Source of the DNA: an uncultured Sphingomonadaceae bacterium
GTDB taxonomy: Bacteria > Pseudomonadota > Alphaproteobacteria > Sphingomonadales > Sphingomonadaceae
Reading direction: 5' to 3'
Length of the DNA stretch: 64,000 nt
NCBI GenBank assembly: GCA_947489315.1
Contig: CANLCX010000001.1
Coordinates: forward strand, 871,501-935,500
Part shown: positions 25,731-34,641 of the stretch, in pieces
Numbering within the stretch: position 1 is the stretch's first letter
Layout: every line of letters starts with the position of its first letter
Notes under the pieces: generated by a model
The model's input: only the letters and a program-made list of their open reading frames with translations
Databases searched by the model: none
What the model was told of the DNA's origin: nothing
Made by a program: the position numbers and the translations under genes

Positions 25731-27249
25731 GTTCTTCCTTATTGGCTTTTAACAGAGTGATACGGAAAATTGTACCCCCTTCCGGATTAGGCTCCGCGTT
25801 TATAGTCCCTTCATGCGCCTCGATAATGGTGCGACAGATTGACAGGCCCAGCCCCATGCCGCTGCTCTTGGTGCTAGTGAAAGGGTCAAAAATTTTCTCA
25901 GCGACGCTCGCATCAATTCCGCTGCCAGTATCCGATATGGCAATTTCTACTTTTTTATTGGGTACAGAGCGGACTGAAATATTGAGATGCTTAACCGGAC
26001 TATCGGCCATCGCTTCAATAGCATTGCGCATCAGGTTGATCATCACTTGCTGAATCTGCACCCGGTCGGCAAAGACGTGATTAGTATCTGGATCGATCGT
26101 GATCGAAAATCCAATGCCTTTGTCATAAGCGCCAACCAAACCTAACGTTGTGGCATCCTCGACCAGCTGCGCAATGGACAAGAGTTCGCGGTTAATCTCT
26201 CCCTTGGCAACAAATTCGCGCAGCCGTCTTACGATGGTGCCGGCGCGCAAGCTTTCGGATACGCTTTCCTGCAAGGCCTCGTGAAGAAATTCCTTGTTAT
26301 CCTCCACCCCGCTATCGAGCATGTCGCGCGCCGCAGAAAGATAGTTGGAAATCGCAGCAAGCGGTTGGTTAATTTCATGGGCTAGGGAAGATGCCAGGGT
26401 TCCGACAGCGCTAAGCCGCGAAGAATGTAGCAAATCGGCCTGCAAGGCCTGTAATTCTGCTGCGGTATTACGCTGTTCAGTGAGATCGATGATAAAGCCG
26501 GTGAACAGACGATGGCCGCCTGTTTTTGCTTCCCCAACGGCCAGTCGCATGGGAAAAATAGTACCATCTTTTTTCTGCCCCTCGACGGTGCGGCCAATCC
26601 CGATAATCCGTTTCTCCCCCGTACGGATATAGCGCTCGACATAACTATCATGTTCTTCATGATAGGGCGGCGGCATCAGCATGTTGATATTCTTGCCGAG
26701 CACTTCGTTTTCCGGATAACCAAACAAGTCTTCGGCCGCTGCGCTGAACGAGGTTATTCGACATTTCTCGTCTATCACCACCATCGGATCAGGAACCGTG
26801 TCCAATATCGACTCCAATATCGCAGTGGATTGTTCGGCAACCTCCAACGTGTTTTGCCAATCTGATATATCACGGGCCGTAATGACGATGGCGCTAATTT
26901 GGCCATCATGCTCTTTCAGAGGTGCGAGCCGAAATTCCAGAAGATGAGAGATACCATCCAGAGACTGTATTTCAATCTGCAGAGGCTTGCCGACTTGCGT
27001 AGTATCGCCGCTGAGAACAGACTCAAAAGCATCTTTGAAAACAGGACGATAAGGTTCGGAAATCAATGACATGGGTTCGCGTTTAGGCAAGTCTTCCAGG
27101 CGCTTAACTCCAATCAGGTCAAGGCCGGCCTGATTTAGATCAATCATTTGCATATCGGGGTCGTTAACGATGACATATTCGGGCAAGGTCGACAGCACAG
27201 CTTCTAAATAAGCCGATCGGTCAATCTGATCCAATCCGAAAGCGCGCAC
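25717..27249 (-). CDS. fixL: FixL-type oxygen-sensing histidine kinase
   Basis: 510 residues with two PAS domains (about 15-130 and 145-260) and a kinase core: H-box SSLAHEINQPLAAISNY with His291, N-box MRNAIEA, G-boxes DTGSGID and GMGLGLSICRTI. The second PAS keeps the FixL heme pocket: His200 (EEHDSYVERY), Arg206 and the IIGIGR segment ending at Arg220, the same numbers as in Bradyrhizobium FixL. Position 214 is Arg rather than His, as in some FixLs. It should therefore bind heme and sense oxygen. No membrane segments are seen, so it is a soluble FixL. The downstream fixJ overlaps. Confidence 0.9.
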   Translation of the reverse strand: MRAFGLDQIDRSAYLEAVLSTLPEYVIVNDPDMQMIDLNQAGLDLIGVKRLEDLPKREPMSLISEPYRPVFKDAFESVLSGDTTQVGKPLQIEIQSLDGISHLLEFRLAPLKEHDGQISAIVITARDISDWQNTLEVAEQSTAILESILDTVPDPMVVIDEKCRITSFSAAAEDLFGYPENEVLGKNINMLMPPPYHEEHDSYVERYIRTGEKRIIGIGRTVEGQKKDGTIFPMRLAVGEAKTGGHRLFTGFIIDLTEQRNTAAELQALQADLLHSSRLSAVGTLASSLAHEINQPLAAISNYLSAARDMLDSGVEDNKEFLHEALQESVSESLRAGTIVRRLREFVAKGEINRELLSIAQLVEDATTLGLVGAYDKGIGFSITIDPDTNHVFADRVQIQQVMINLMRNAIEAMADSPVKHLNISVRSVPNKKVEIAISDTGSGIDASVAEKIFDPFTSTKSSGMGLGLSICRTIIEAHEGTINAEPNPEGGTIFRITLLKANKEEHDVE

Positions 27250-27349
27250 AGTGCAAAGCTCCTCTCATACCCGGAGCATCAGATATACTATGAATTTCCA
27301 GTCATTCCCAAATGTTAAATCGCTCATGATCTAAGCATGAGGAACAGCG

Positions 27350-27380
27350 AAGTACGAAATACGTAAAACTACGTAGGGAA
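27350..27380. promoter_or_regulatory. Tandem TACGTA sites between fixL and hsp20
   Basis: The stretch contains GTACGAAA, TACGTAAAACTACGTAG and GGGAA within 31 bases: one TACGTAA (27360-27366) and one palindrome CTACGTAG (27370-27377). It lies 90-120 bases from both the divergent fixL and the hsp20 start codons. It resembles the FixJ-binding form GTAAGTAGTTTCCC read on the other strand. A candidate operator for both genes. Confidence 0.5.
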
Positions 27381-27469
27381 CACCACTGATTTTATCTACC
27401 GGGCAAAAATAATATCTCCTTTTGGCAGCGGCAGAGTGAAAAGATTCAAGGCCGAGAAAGGAACTGACA

Positions 27470-27985
27470 ATGACCAAGAAGAAAATGAAATTACCAGCTG
27501 AAACCGGCAGTTCACGACGCACGAATATCCCGGTCCAGGCCAGCAATGTCTGGGAACCGCTCAACCGACTACGCGACGAGTTTGACCGGATGTTTGATGA
27601 CACGCCGGGTAATGCTTTTGGTTCCAGAATGCTGCAAAAATTCTATGACAATGCCGACCCGGCTGTCGAAATGCGCGACAAGAAGGATGAATATGAACTG
27701 GTTGCTGAAGTACCAGGCATGAGCAGCGAAGATATCGATATCAAGCTATCCGACGGCATGCTTCGCCTGTCGGGCGAAAAATCCGAAAGCCATGAGGAAA
27801 CAGGCGAAAGCTTCCTATTCTCAGAGCGGCATTATGGAATGTTTGAACGGGCAATCAAATTACCTACCGGTATCGATCATCAAAAAATCAGTGCTGAAGC
27901 CAAGGATGGCCTGCTGACAGTCCACCTTCCCAAAAGCGCCGAAGCGCTTGAAAAAGAACGAAAGATCCCGATCAATACCGCATAG
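27470..27985 (+). CDS. Hsp20/alpha-crystallin small heat-shock protein
   Basis: 171 residues. After a variable N-terminus (WEPLNRLRDEFDRMFDD) the alpha-crystallin domain spans about 60-155: PAVEMRDKKDEYELVAEVPG, DIDIKLSDGMLRLSGEKS, FERAIKLPTGI and the closing AKDGLLTVHLPK. It is an ATP-independent holdase chaperone. aagga precedes the ATG. Divergent from fixL, with FixJ-like sites between, it parallels the hypoxic alpha-crystallin HspX. Confidence 0.92.
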   Translation: MTKKKMKLPAETGSSRRTNIPVQASNVWEPLNRLRDEFDRMFDDTPGNAFGSRMLQKFYDNADPAVEMRDKKDEYELVAEVPGMSSEDIDIKLSDGMLRLSGEKSESHEETGESFLFSERHYGMFERAIKLPTGIDHQKISAEAKDGLLTVHLPKSAEALEKERKIPINTA

Positions 27986-28128
27986 ACAGCGGATTGAGAA
28001 GGTACGCAGGTCGCCTTTCTATCCCCTCAAGCGCCCCTTCCCCCCCACTCCCCCCAACGGGCGTACAAAGGAGGAAGGGCGGCCTGTATCCACTTTCCAT
28101 TTTGACATAACGGGGAGAATTTCTGCAC

Positions 28129-28971
28129 ATGGCTGATATCAAGACGACACACAAACCCATCCTTCTCGCGACCGATATGACGGCCCGCTGTGATCGCGCT
28201 TTTGATCGCGCGCTGATGCTGGCGAAGATATGGGAAACGCGCTTGATCGTTGTCCATGTACTTGATCCCAAACAGGCCAAGAAAAAGGGACTGGTCCCGA
28301 AAGAGGCGCGGGTCCAGTTGGAAGAAGAATTGCCCGAAACCGATGTGGATGTGCAATTCATTATCGAAATGGGCCATGTCGGCGAGTTAGTGATTGAGAC
28401 CGCCAAGCGGGAGCGCTGCGGGCTAATCGTGACGGGCGTGGGCCATTATGACGGATTTAGTGATATTTTCCTGGGATCACCGGTTGATCATATCGTGCGT
28501 CATGCCGATGTGCCGGTGCTGATCATCAAGCGCAAGCCGGCAAAACCCTATCGCAATATAATGATTGCGACCGACTTCTCCCATTGTTCCATGACAGCGC
28601 TGAACACTGCTGCAGAAATGTTCCCGGACATACCGCTGCATCTCGTCCACGCCTATAATGTGCCCTATAGTGGCTGGCTAAAATCCGATCAGGTCGCGAA
28701 GGATATAGGCTCTGAGGAAACCAAATTAATGGAACGGTTTCTGGCTCAAACCACGATCAACAACGCTACCTACAAACGTCTAGAGGCTTCCAATGAAAAG
28801 GGAGAACTGGGCGTCGTCCTTTTCAAAAAGATTAAGGAATTGAAATCGGATCTGGTGGTATTGGGAACCCATGGCAAAAGCGGTTTCATGCGGGCTAGCA
28901 TGGGCAATAATGCGCGGGTGCTATTGGGCTGGCTCAAGCAGGATGTGATGATGGTGCGCGATTCGCAGTAG
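28129..28971 (+). CDS. Universal stress protein, two tandem USP domains
   Basis: 280 residues with two USP folds. Domain 1 starts KPILLATDMTARCDRAFDRA and ends VRHADVPVLIIKRKP; domain 2 starts YRNIMIATDFSHCSMTALNT and carries the ATP-binding-type loop GTHGKSGFMRASMG before ARVLLGWLKQDVMMV. It probably binds nucleotides and promotes survival under stress or low oxygen. It follows hsp20 by about 140 bases, and gggaga precedes the ATG. Confidence 0.9.
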   Translation: MADIKTTHKPILLATDMTARCDRAFDRALMLAKIWETRLIVVHVLDPKQAKKKGLVPKEARVQLEEELPETDVDVQFIIEMGHVGELVIETAKRERCGLIVTGVGHYDGFSDIFLGSPVDHIVRHADVPVLIIKRKPAKPYRNIMIATDFSHCSMTALNTAAEMFPDIPLHLVHAYNVPYSGWLKSDQVAKDIGSEETKLMERFLAQTTINNATYKRLEASNEKGELGVVLFKKIKELKSDLVVLGTHGKSGFMRASMGNNARVLLGWLKQDVMMVRDSQ

Positions 28972-28979
28972 GGCGAATC
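28960..28979. terminator. Short hairpin at the usp stop codon
   Basis: GATTCGC and GCGAATC pair around a 6-base loop that contains part of the TAG stop. There is no good T-run, so terminator function between the two convergent genes is uncertain. Confidence 0.35.
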
Positions 28980-28992
28980 CAATAATTCCGTT

Positions 28993-29607
28993 TCAACCTT
29001 TATCGGCATATAGCAGTCGGCCGGTGCCGAGCCGCTGGAGAATTTCCTGCAGGTCTGTTTCCGAAAAGGCAAAACAACCTTGGCTGCGCCCGATTTTCCC
29101 GTGCTGGCTGACCATCTTGTTATCGACATACCAGGCGCCGTGGATCACAATAGCGCGCTGATAGGCTAAATCATTGCTCGGATCGAGGCCCGTCAGACGC
29201 CGGGATCTGCCATGTTTTCCGACATAAGCTTCGGCAGTCATATAGCTGCCGCCGGAAGAGGCTTCGGAGCCAGGGACATTTGAAAATTGCTGCAACCAGC
29301 CGGTATGCTTTTTGTCTGATCCCTTGCCATGTGCCACCAACAAAGATGTAGTGCGACCGTTCATCAGATTCACCAGATGAAAACGCGGTTTGGCCGAGTG
29401 CAGCGCGTAATCCGCGATCCCGATAATATCTTTATGCACTATCGTAGTGTCGTGCGCTTCCAAAGCCGCTTTGGCTTTGGCCAGCAATTTGGGATGAAGC
29501 AGAGAGGGCGCTTTGGCGACGGCCGGCAAGGCAGGCGATAAAAGCGCACCCAAACCAGTGCCGAGCCCCACGAGGCCTGTTTTCAATATTGTTCTGCGCT
29601 TCATCAT
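28993..29607 (-). CDS. Murein L,D-transpeptidase catalytic domain family (YkuD_2-like)
   Basis: 204 residues. The N-terminus MMKRRTILKTGLVGLGTGLG has an RR and hydrophobic stretch like a Tat signal. The catalytic part has the family's conserved IVIHGAWYVD and GRSQGCFAF, with His and the nucleophilic Cys in SxGC. Such proteins cross-link or modify peptidoglycan in the periplasm. It is divergent from a classical YkuD L,D-transpeptidase gene, with 83 bases between the start codons. 3-3 cross-linking is typical of non-growing cells, consistent with the stress neighbourhood. Confidence 0.85.
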   Translation of the reverse strand: MMKRRTILKTGLVGLGTGLGALLSPALPAVAKAPSLLHPKLLAKAKAALEAHDTTIVHKDIIGIADYALHSAKPRFHLVNLMNGRTTSLLVAHGKGSDKKHTGWLQQFSNVPGSEASSGGSYMTAEAYVGKHGRSRRLTGLDPSNDLAYQRAIVIHGAWYVDNKMVSQHGKIGRSQGCFAFSETDLQEILQRLGTGRLLYADKG

Positions 29608-29690
29608 AATATTCTAACAAAATCCGCGATAGATGGGATTATGTAGTTATACCTATTGTGGGAAGGAACGGCGCCCGAAACAAGGGATGG

Positions 29691-30845
29691 ATGAAAAAAC
29701 TCCTAATCTGCATCATCGCTATATTGGCCATTGGAACGGCCTCGGCACAGCCGGTAAGCCCGCCCGAATGGACGCCACCCAAATGGACTCCGGCGCAGGT
29801 CGTTCATTTGCAGGCACTTATTGACAACATACCCGCCGAAGGGCTTGCCGACTGCCAGATTTCTAGCAGTTTTGACATTAATGACGCAATTGCGGCGACA
29901 GCAGCCGCAAAGCAGCTGGCGCAGATCTATCTGCAGGGATGTCTGAAAGGTCTGGAGCGCGCGCGATGGCATATCAAAAGTCGCGATCACCTTATCGACA
30001 ATGACAAATTAATCCGGCTGGCGTTGAGCCGGAACGAGCTTGGCCCATTGTTTGAAGCCTATAAACCGCAAAACCCCCATTATCAGGCGCTTCGATCAGT
30101 ATTGGCTACAGAGTCCGATCCACAGAAGCGCGCTGCAATCGCCCTGAATATGGAACGCTGGCGCTGGATGCCGCTTTATCTTGGGGAGACTTATTTGATT
30201 GTCAATGCCGCTAGCTTTGAAGTCACGCTGTGGAAGAACCACAAAAAAACCGGCACTTGGCCGGTAATTGTCGGCAAGACCAAAACACCGACGCCGATAT
30301 TTGATACAAAGGTCAGCGAGGTGATCCTCAACCCCTGGTGGGAAATACCGTCCTCGATCGTGGCCGAAGGGATCGGGGCGATGGTGCGTAACCGGCCCGC
30401 AACCGCGCGCCGCAAAGGATATGTGTTCCAAAATGGCCGCTATCGCCAGCGACCGGGACCCGGCAATGCGTTGGGGCAAATGAAGCTCATCATGCCAAAT
30501 TCCTATGCGGTCTATCTGCACGACACGCCGAACAAGAAATTATTCGCTAACAGCGTCCGAACCTATAGCCATGGTTGCGTGAGGGTCGGCGATGCAATTG
30601 GTTTCGCCAAGACGTTGTTGGCCAGCGATCGATCAGGCGCAGAGGTGGATGCCATTCTCGATGAACGCACAACAGAAACGCTGAAAATAGCGAAATCCAT
30701 CCCAATCTATATCGCCTATTTTACCGCCGAAGGCATTGAGGAGGGCGGCGTTACTTTCTATCCTGATATTTATCGGCGCGATGGTAAAATTTCCGTCCAG
30801 ACGGCATCCAACCGGCGGTACGAACCGGATGGTTGCTATTCGTAA
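29691..30845 (+). CDS. L,D-transpeptidase (YkuD family)
   Basis: 384 residues from the ATG at 29691, giving a clean signal peptide (MKKLLICIIAILAIGTASA). An unassigned N-terminal helical part (30-165) precedes the YkuD domain: YLIVNAASFEVTLWKNHKK, VIVGKTKTPTPIFDT, and the catalytic HxxTYSHGCVRV-type motif as RTYSHGCVRVGDAIGFA with the nucleophilic Cys. It forms 3-3 peptidoglycan cross-links in the periplasm. TGTAGTTATACC about 45 bases upstream loosely resembles the FixJ-like sites. Confidence 0.9.
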   Translation: MKKLLICIIAILAIGTASAQPVSPPEWTPPKWTPAQVVHLQALIDNIPAEGLADCQISSSFDINDAIAATAAAKQLAQIYLQGCLKGLERARWHIKSRDHLIDNDKLIRLALSRNELGPLFEAYKPQNPHYQALRSVLATESDPQKRAAIALNMERWRWMPLYLGETYLIVNAASFEVTLWKNHKKTGTWPVIVGKTKTPTPIFDTKVSEVILNPWWEIPSSIVAEGIGAMVRNRPATARRKGYVFQNGRYRQRPGPGNALGQMKLIMPNSYAVYLHDTPNKKLFANSVRTYSHGCVRVGDAIGFAKTLLASDRSGAEVDAILDERTTETLKIAKSIPIYIAYFTAEGIEEGGVTFYPDIYRRDGKISVQTASNRRYEPDGCYS

Positions 30846-30852
30846 AGTCCAA

Positions 30853-32421
30853 TCACCGCAATTTTTCTTGTTCATAGCCTTCCAGAGCGCGTTCGAGCGA
30901 TTTGAGCATTTTGTCGCGGTCCTGATCCGACGGCAATGCGCGGACTTTTTGTTGGACCGAAGCGCGCAGGGCGGCGAGCCGCGATGTCCAGTCCTGCGGC
31001 GCGATCAGTTGCTCGGCATCACTCCGGGCCGGTGATTGCAATCGGGCCTGCGCTTGCGGGCGTAATTCCCATTGCTGGCCAAGGGCCGGGATGACGGGGT
31101 CATTATACTGCTTTGTCGCAACCAGATCGCTGGCCAGCGCCTGTAGGCCTTGTTCTTCGCCATGGACGATAAATATTGTCCCCGAAATCGGGCTATGTTC
31201 CTCTATCCAGTGCGCCAGCCCTTGGCGATCGGCATGATTGGAATAGCCGTCCAGAAACGCGATGTTGGCATTGACTATCACATCATTACCAGAGATGCGC
31301 ACCAGCTCGGCACCACCGACCAAAACAGAACCCAATGTTCCGGCGACTTGAAAGCCAGTAAACAAGACCCGGGATTGCCGCTTTGGCAGGTTGCGAACCA
31401 GATGATGACGGATCCGCCCACCTTCGCACATTCCCGACCCGGCAATGATTACGGCTCCGGTGATCTGGTTCAGTTGTTTGGATTCCGCAACTGATTGAAT
31501 GAAGCGGATATTCGGGCGCTTGAGCAGTTCTGCTCCATTATCGCGATATTTGAGCATTGCGCCGGTGATTTTTTGAGCGAGGGGAGCGTCCAGGAAGACG
31601 TTGACCGAAGATAATCGTCCAGCGTCAAACAACGCCAAAAAATCTTCCAATATGACTTGCGTCCGTTCGACAGCAAAAGCCGGGATAAGCAGATTACCTC
31701 CGGCCCTAAGGGTTTCCTCGGTAAAATTGGCTAGCGCTTCCCGGCGTTCGCTGATTAACGTCTCTTCCCTCTCTCGCGCACCATAGGTCGCCTCGCAGAT
31801 GATATGGTCATAACCGCCCAGTTCCTGATCCGCGCAATGTATCGCTGTGCCGGAGCCGATGTCGCCGGATATCAAAAGCCGCTGACCAGCGATGTTAATC
31901 TCCGCCGAAGCCGAGCCGACGATATGGCGCGCATCCCATAAGCGAAAGGATACGCCATTGCCCAAATCCACTTGCTCACAATATTCTACAGCAGTGATGT
32001 TCTTCATCAGCTTTGTAACATCTCGGCCCGTATAAAGCGGGAAAAATGGCGGCAGGCCCGCACGATCCGCACGCCGGTTACGCCGCTCCACCGACGCGGC
32101 TTGCAACTTCGCTGAGTCAAGCAGCAGCGGTTTCAATATATCGGCCGTGGGCGCAGTACAATAGGTTGGTGCTTTGCAGCCATGGGCATACAGGCAGGGC
32201 AGTCGACCACTATGGTCCAGATGGGCATGGGTGAGAATGATCGCATCGACTTTCCCGATGTCGAACGGGAGTTTTTCGTAGTTAAGCCGTTCGAGTGATC
32301 GCGTACCCTGAAACAAGCCGCAATCAACCAGGATCGTCTTGCCCGCGCCGCTAATTTCAAAACAGCAGCCGGTAACTGTGCCTGCCGCGCCGTGAAATTT
32401 GATGTTAGTGGTTTCGGCCAT
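30853..32421 (-). CDS. MBL-fold RNase-like protein (CPSF/Ysh1 type)
   Basis: 522 residues from MAETTN (ATG at 32421, gggag upstream). It has the metallo-beta-lactamase metal motifs LTHAHLDHSGRLP, ARHIVGSAS and ISGDIGSG, the beta-CASP domain with NVFLDAPLAQKITGAM and GSGMCEGGRI, and the C-terminal RNA-specificity motif LDGYSNHADRQGL followed by FIVHGEEQG. This is the architecture of exonucleases related to CPSF73. A family member is also found among bacterial hypoxia-regulated genes. It probably processes RNA in the cytoplasm. Confidence 0.9.
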   Translation of the reverse strand: MAETTNIKFHGAAGTVTGCCFEISGAGKTILVDCGLFQGTRSLERLNYEKLPFDIGKVDAIILTHAHLDHSGRLPCLYAHGCKAPTYCTAPTADILKPLLLDSAKLQAASVERRNRRADRAGLPPFFPLYTGRDVTKLMKNITAVEYCEQVDLGNGVSFRLWDARHIVGSASAEINIAGQRLLISGDIGSGTAIHCADQELGGYDHIICEATYGAREREETLISERREALANFTEETLRAGGNLLIPAFAVERTQVILEDFLALFDAGRLSSVNVFLDAPLAQKITGAMLKYRDNGAELLKRPNIRFIQSVAESKQLNQITGAVIIAGSGMCEGGRIRHHLVRNLPKRQSRVLFTGFQVAGTLGSVLVGGAELVRISGNDVIVNANIAFLDGYSNHADRQGLAHWIEEHSPISGTIFIVHGEEQGLQALASDLVATKQYNDPVIPALGQQWELRPQAQARLQSPARSDAEQLIAPQDWTSRLAALRASVQQKVRALPSDQDRDKMLKSLERALEGYEQEKLR

Positions 32422-32438
32422 TACGCAACTCCCGAAAC

Positions 32439-33251
32439 CTAGTGGGAGACAATGAGCGGCACTGGGCAATCCCGGAAAAGACTTCGTGTAACGCCGCCAA
32501 AAAGAAATTCTCGGGCCCGGCTGTGGCCATAAGCGCCCATCACCATATAGCTGGCATGCAGGGCTTCAACAGTCGATAGCAGTACCGCTTCAACAGAAGG
32601 CTTTTTCGCCGACATGCTGTGTATTTCAGAGGTGATGCCGTGGCGGGAGAGATATTCTGACGCGGCCAGTGGAGGCAGGTCGTGGTCTTTGTCCTCATCC
32701 ACCGTCAGGATATGAACCGCGCTCGCCAAATGCAGCATGGGTACCGCCGCACGCAAGGCATTGCCTGCCTCAAAACTGCCGTTCCAGGCGACGACAGCCG
32801 TACCGGTGGCATCAAATTTCTTCACATTATCGGGCTGAACAAGTGCTGGCACTTGCGTGCTGAACAGCACATCACCCAATATGCCGAGCGGCAGAACATT
32901 ATCCTTGTCGCCACTGGCAGAGCTTAAAATCATGATATCAGTGAGTGCTGAATTGCGCGCCAGACCACGAGCCGGACTGGCATTGACTTCCTGATAATCC
33001 CAAGGAACATCTTCATCTGCCAATCGGCTTTCGATTTCGGCGCGCAATTTTTCGTCAGCTTCCCGCGTCAATTTCGCGACGTCATAGACGACCGACATGC
33101 CGGTCACGCCATCAAAGGCCATTTGTGGATTATAGGGATTAGCGCGCAGGCAGTGAAGATATCCACCAACGGCGCGGGTCACGTCCAGCGCCGCTTGGAG
33201 CCTTGCCTCCAAACCGGAGTCGTCGTTGACGTAGAGCAGCACGGATTTCAT
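32439..33251 (-). CDS. Universal stress protein
   Basis: 270 residues from MKSVLLYVND (ATG at 33251, aggag upstream); the ORF track's longer start adds an unlikely Lys-rich leader. It has two USP-like halves: the first is degenerate, and the second carries TAVVAWNGSFEAGNALRAAV and the nucleotide loop MGAYGHSRAREFLFGGVTRS. This second type is the common alphaproteobacterial UspA form. It ends 17 bases upstream of the MBL gene start on the same strand, so the two form an operon. Confidence 0.88.
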   Translation of the reverse strand: MKSVLLYVNDDSGLEARLQAALDVTRAVGGYLHCLRANPYNPQMAFDGVTGMSVVYDVAKLTREADEKLRAEIESRLADEDVPWDYQEVNASPARGLARNSALTDIMILSSASGDKDNVLPLGILGDVLFSTQVPALVQPDNVKKFDATGTAVVAWNGSFEAGNALRAAVPMLHLASAVHILTVDEDKDHDLPPLAASEYLSRHGITSEIHSMSAKKPSVEAVLLSTVEALHASYMVMGAYGHSRAREFLFGGVTRSLFRDCPVPLIVSH

Positions 33252-33386
33252 GATTTTTCTCCTATTTTTGATGATCTTCCGCTTGGAAAGCATCAACAGG
33301 AGAAGTGTATGCCGATCATTTTGTGCTCTGTATAAGGGATGTTACGGAGCCGGTAGATACTCGCGAAGACTGACGCAGACTTTGTT

Positions 33387-33968
33387 TCAATCACCGTTGG
33401 CGCCGTGCGCGATCATTTTTTTCAGCCACCGCTCACGATGCTTGGCACTGCTGTCGACATTACCGATTAGGGACGTTGCAACCGGGTCTATCCCCGCCAT
33501 CGCCAATATGTTTCGCTTGAAACTGCGCACGCTATGCGAAGCAAAATAAGCGCGATAGAAAAAAGCTGGCATGCCCATGGTGACAATCAGCCGCGCTGAG
33601 CGTCCGCGCAGCAATTTCTTGGGCATGCGTTTGTCTTCTTCATAGCTGAGCGCGAAACCCGGTCGAAACGCCTGCTCGATAAACGCCTTTAGCAGCGCTG
33701 GCATATCGCCCATCCAAAGGGGATAGAGAATGACCATATGTTGTGCCCATTTGATCGCATCCTGACCCGGTTTGACATCGGCGGGCATGGGTTCATCCAT
33801 CCATTGGCTCCGGCTTTGCAATATCGGAATATCCTTTCCCGCTAACCGGATTTCTCTCACTTCATGTCCCGCTTCTTTCGCCGCATGGGCATAGGCAGAG
33901 ACTAGGGCATGTCCAAAACGTTCCGGATCAGGGTCGGGATGAGCGTCAATAATCGCGATGCGTTTCAT
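33387..33968 (-). CDS. NAD(P)H-dependent flavodoxin-like oxidoreductase
   Basis: 193 residues, similar to NQO1/KefF/MdaB flavoproteins: the N-terminal strand IAIIDAHPDPDPERFGHALV for FMN phosphate binding, then MVILYPLWMGDMPALLKAFIE, the classical 'PLWW.M.PA.LK' motif, and RLIVTMGMPAFFYRAYFASH. It reduces quinones or other electrophiles with NAD(P)H. It lies 12 bases downstream of the secreted hypothetical gene on the same strand. Confidence 0.88.
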   Translation of the reverse strand: MKRIAIIDAHPDPDPERFGHALVSAYAHAAKEAGHEVREIRLAGKDIPILQSRSQWMDEPMPADVKPGQDAIKWAQHMVILYPLWMGDMPALLKAFIEQAFRPGFALSYEEDKRMPKKLLRGRSARLIVTMGMPAFFYRAYFASHSVRSFKRNILAMAGIDPVATSLIGNVDSSAKHRERWLKKMIAHGANGD

Positions 33969-33980
33969 GGCCTTACTCCG

Positions 33981-34601
33981 CTATTTTTCTTTGCTTGCCG
34001 GGCTTTGCCACTGGAATGCTGCTACCAGCTCCATCAGCGCCTCTTGCGCAGGCACATCAAGTTCGTGAGGATAGGATGCGATCAGACGGGCATCCCAATA
34101 GCCATAGTCAATCGCGGTCAAGCTCACATGCCACGGCACGTCATCTTTCTGTCCGTCAAATATGCCTTGATAGGCGGTCAGGTCTTCTCGCCCCGATACG
34201 AAATAATCACCTTCCGACTCAATCGACGCGCTGGCATAATGCGACATGACCGTGGGCTTGATGATCTGATAATGGTCGTGGGCGGTCAGATCTTCGAGAT
34301 GGACGACAGCAATATCGACGGCGATGAGCTGCTCGCCGATTGTTCGTTCATAGCGGATCTGGAAATTGTCGCCGGAGAAATCGGTGGTCATTTCGCACAG
34401 ACGTCTGAACCCAGCCGTTTCGGCAGGAAAAACGAAACCGCTATCCTTATGGACGATGGCGGAGCCGCCTTTATAGGGTGCGAAGGGATCGAAGAGAGGT
34501 TCGGAACCGATTACACATTCCGCTGCGGCGGGCGTACTGGCGAAGCAAAGCAGGCCTGCGCCGATCAAAAGATTGCGAGAAAATTGCGTACGAAAAAGCA
34601 T
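33981..34601 (-). CDS. Secreted hypothetical protein
   Basis: 206 residues with a signal peptide (cleavage after STPAAA, about residue 27). The mature part has two Cys (29 and 69) that could form a disulfide, and mixed strands (FQIRYERTIGEQLIAVDIAVV). I recognise no family. Aggaacc precedes the ATG. Probably periplasmic; role unknown. It precedes the oxidoreductase in a likely operon. Confidence 0.7.
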   Translation of the reverse strand: MLFRTQFSRNLLIGAGLLCFASTPAAAECVIGSEPLFDPFAPYKGGSAIVHKDSGFVFPAETAGFRRLCEMTTDFSGDNFQIRYERTIGEQLIAVDIAVVHLEDLTAHDHYQIIKPTVMSHYASASIESEGDYFVSGREDLTAYQGIFDGQKDDVPWHVSLTAIDYGYWDARLIASYPHELDVPAQEALMELVAAFQWQSPASKEK

Positions 34602-34641
34602 GATGGTTCCTCCATTTTAGCCCCCATGGCTGGCGAAAACC

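Noticed and set aside
28031-28085. Terminator between hsp20 and usp
   Set aside because: CGCCCC/GGGCGG arms pair imperfectly across a long loop and no T-run follows.
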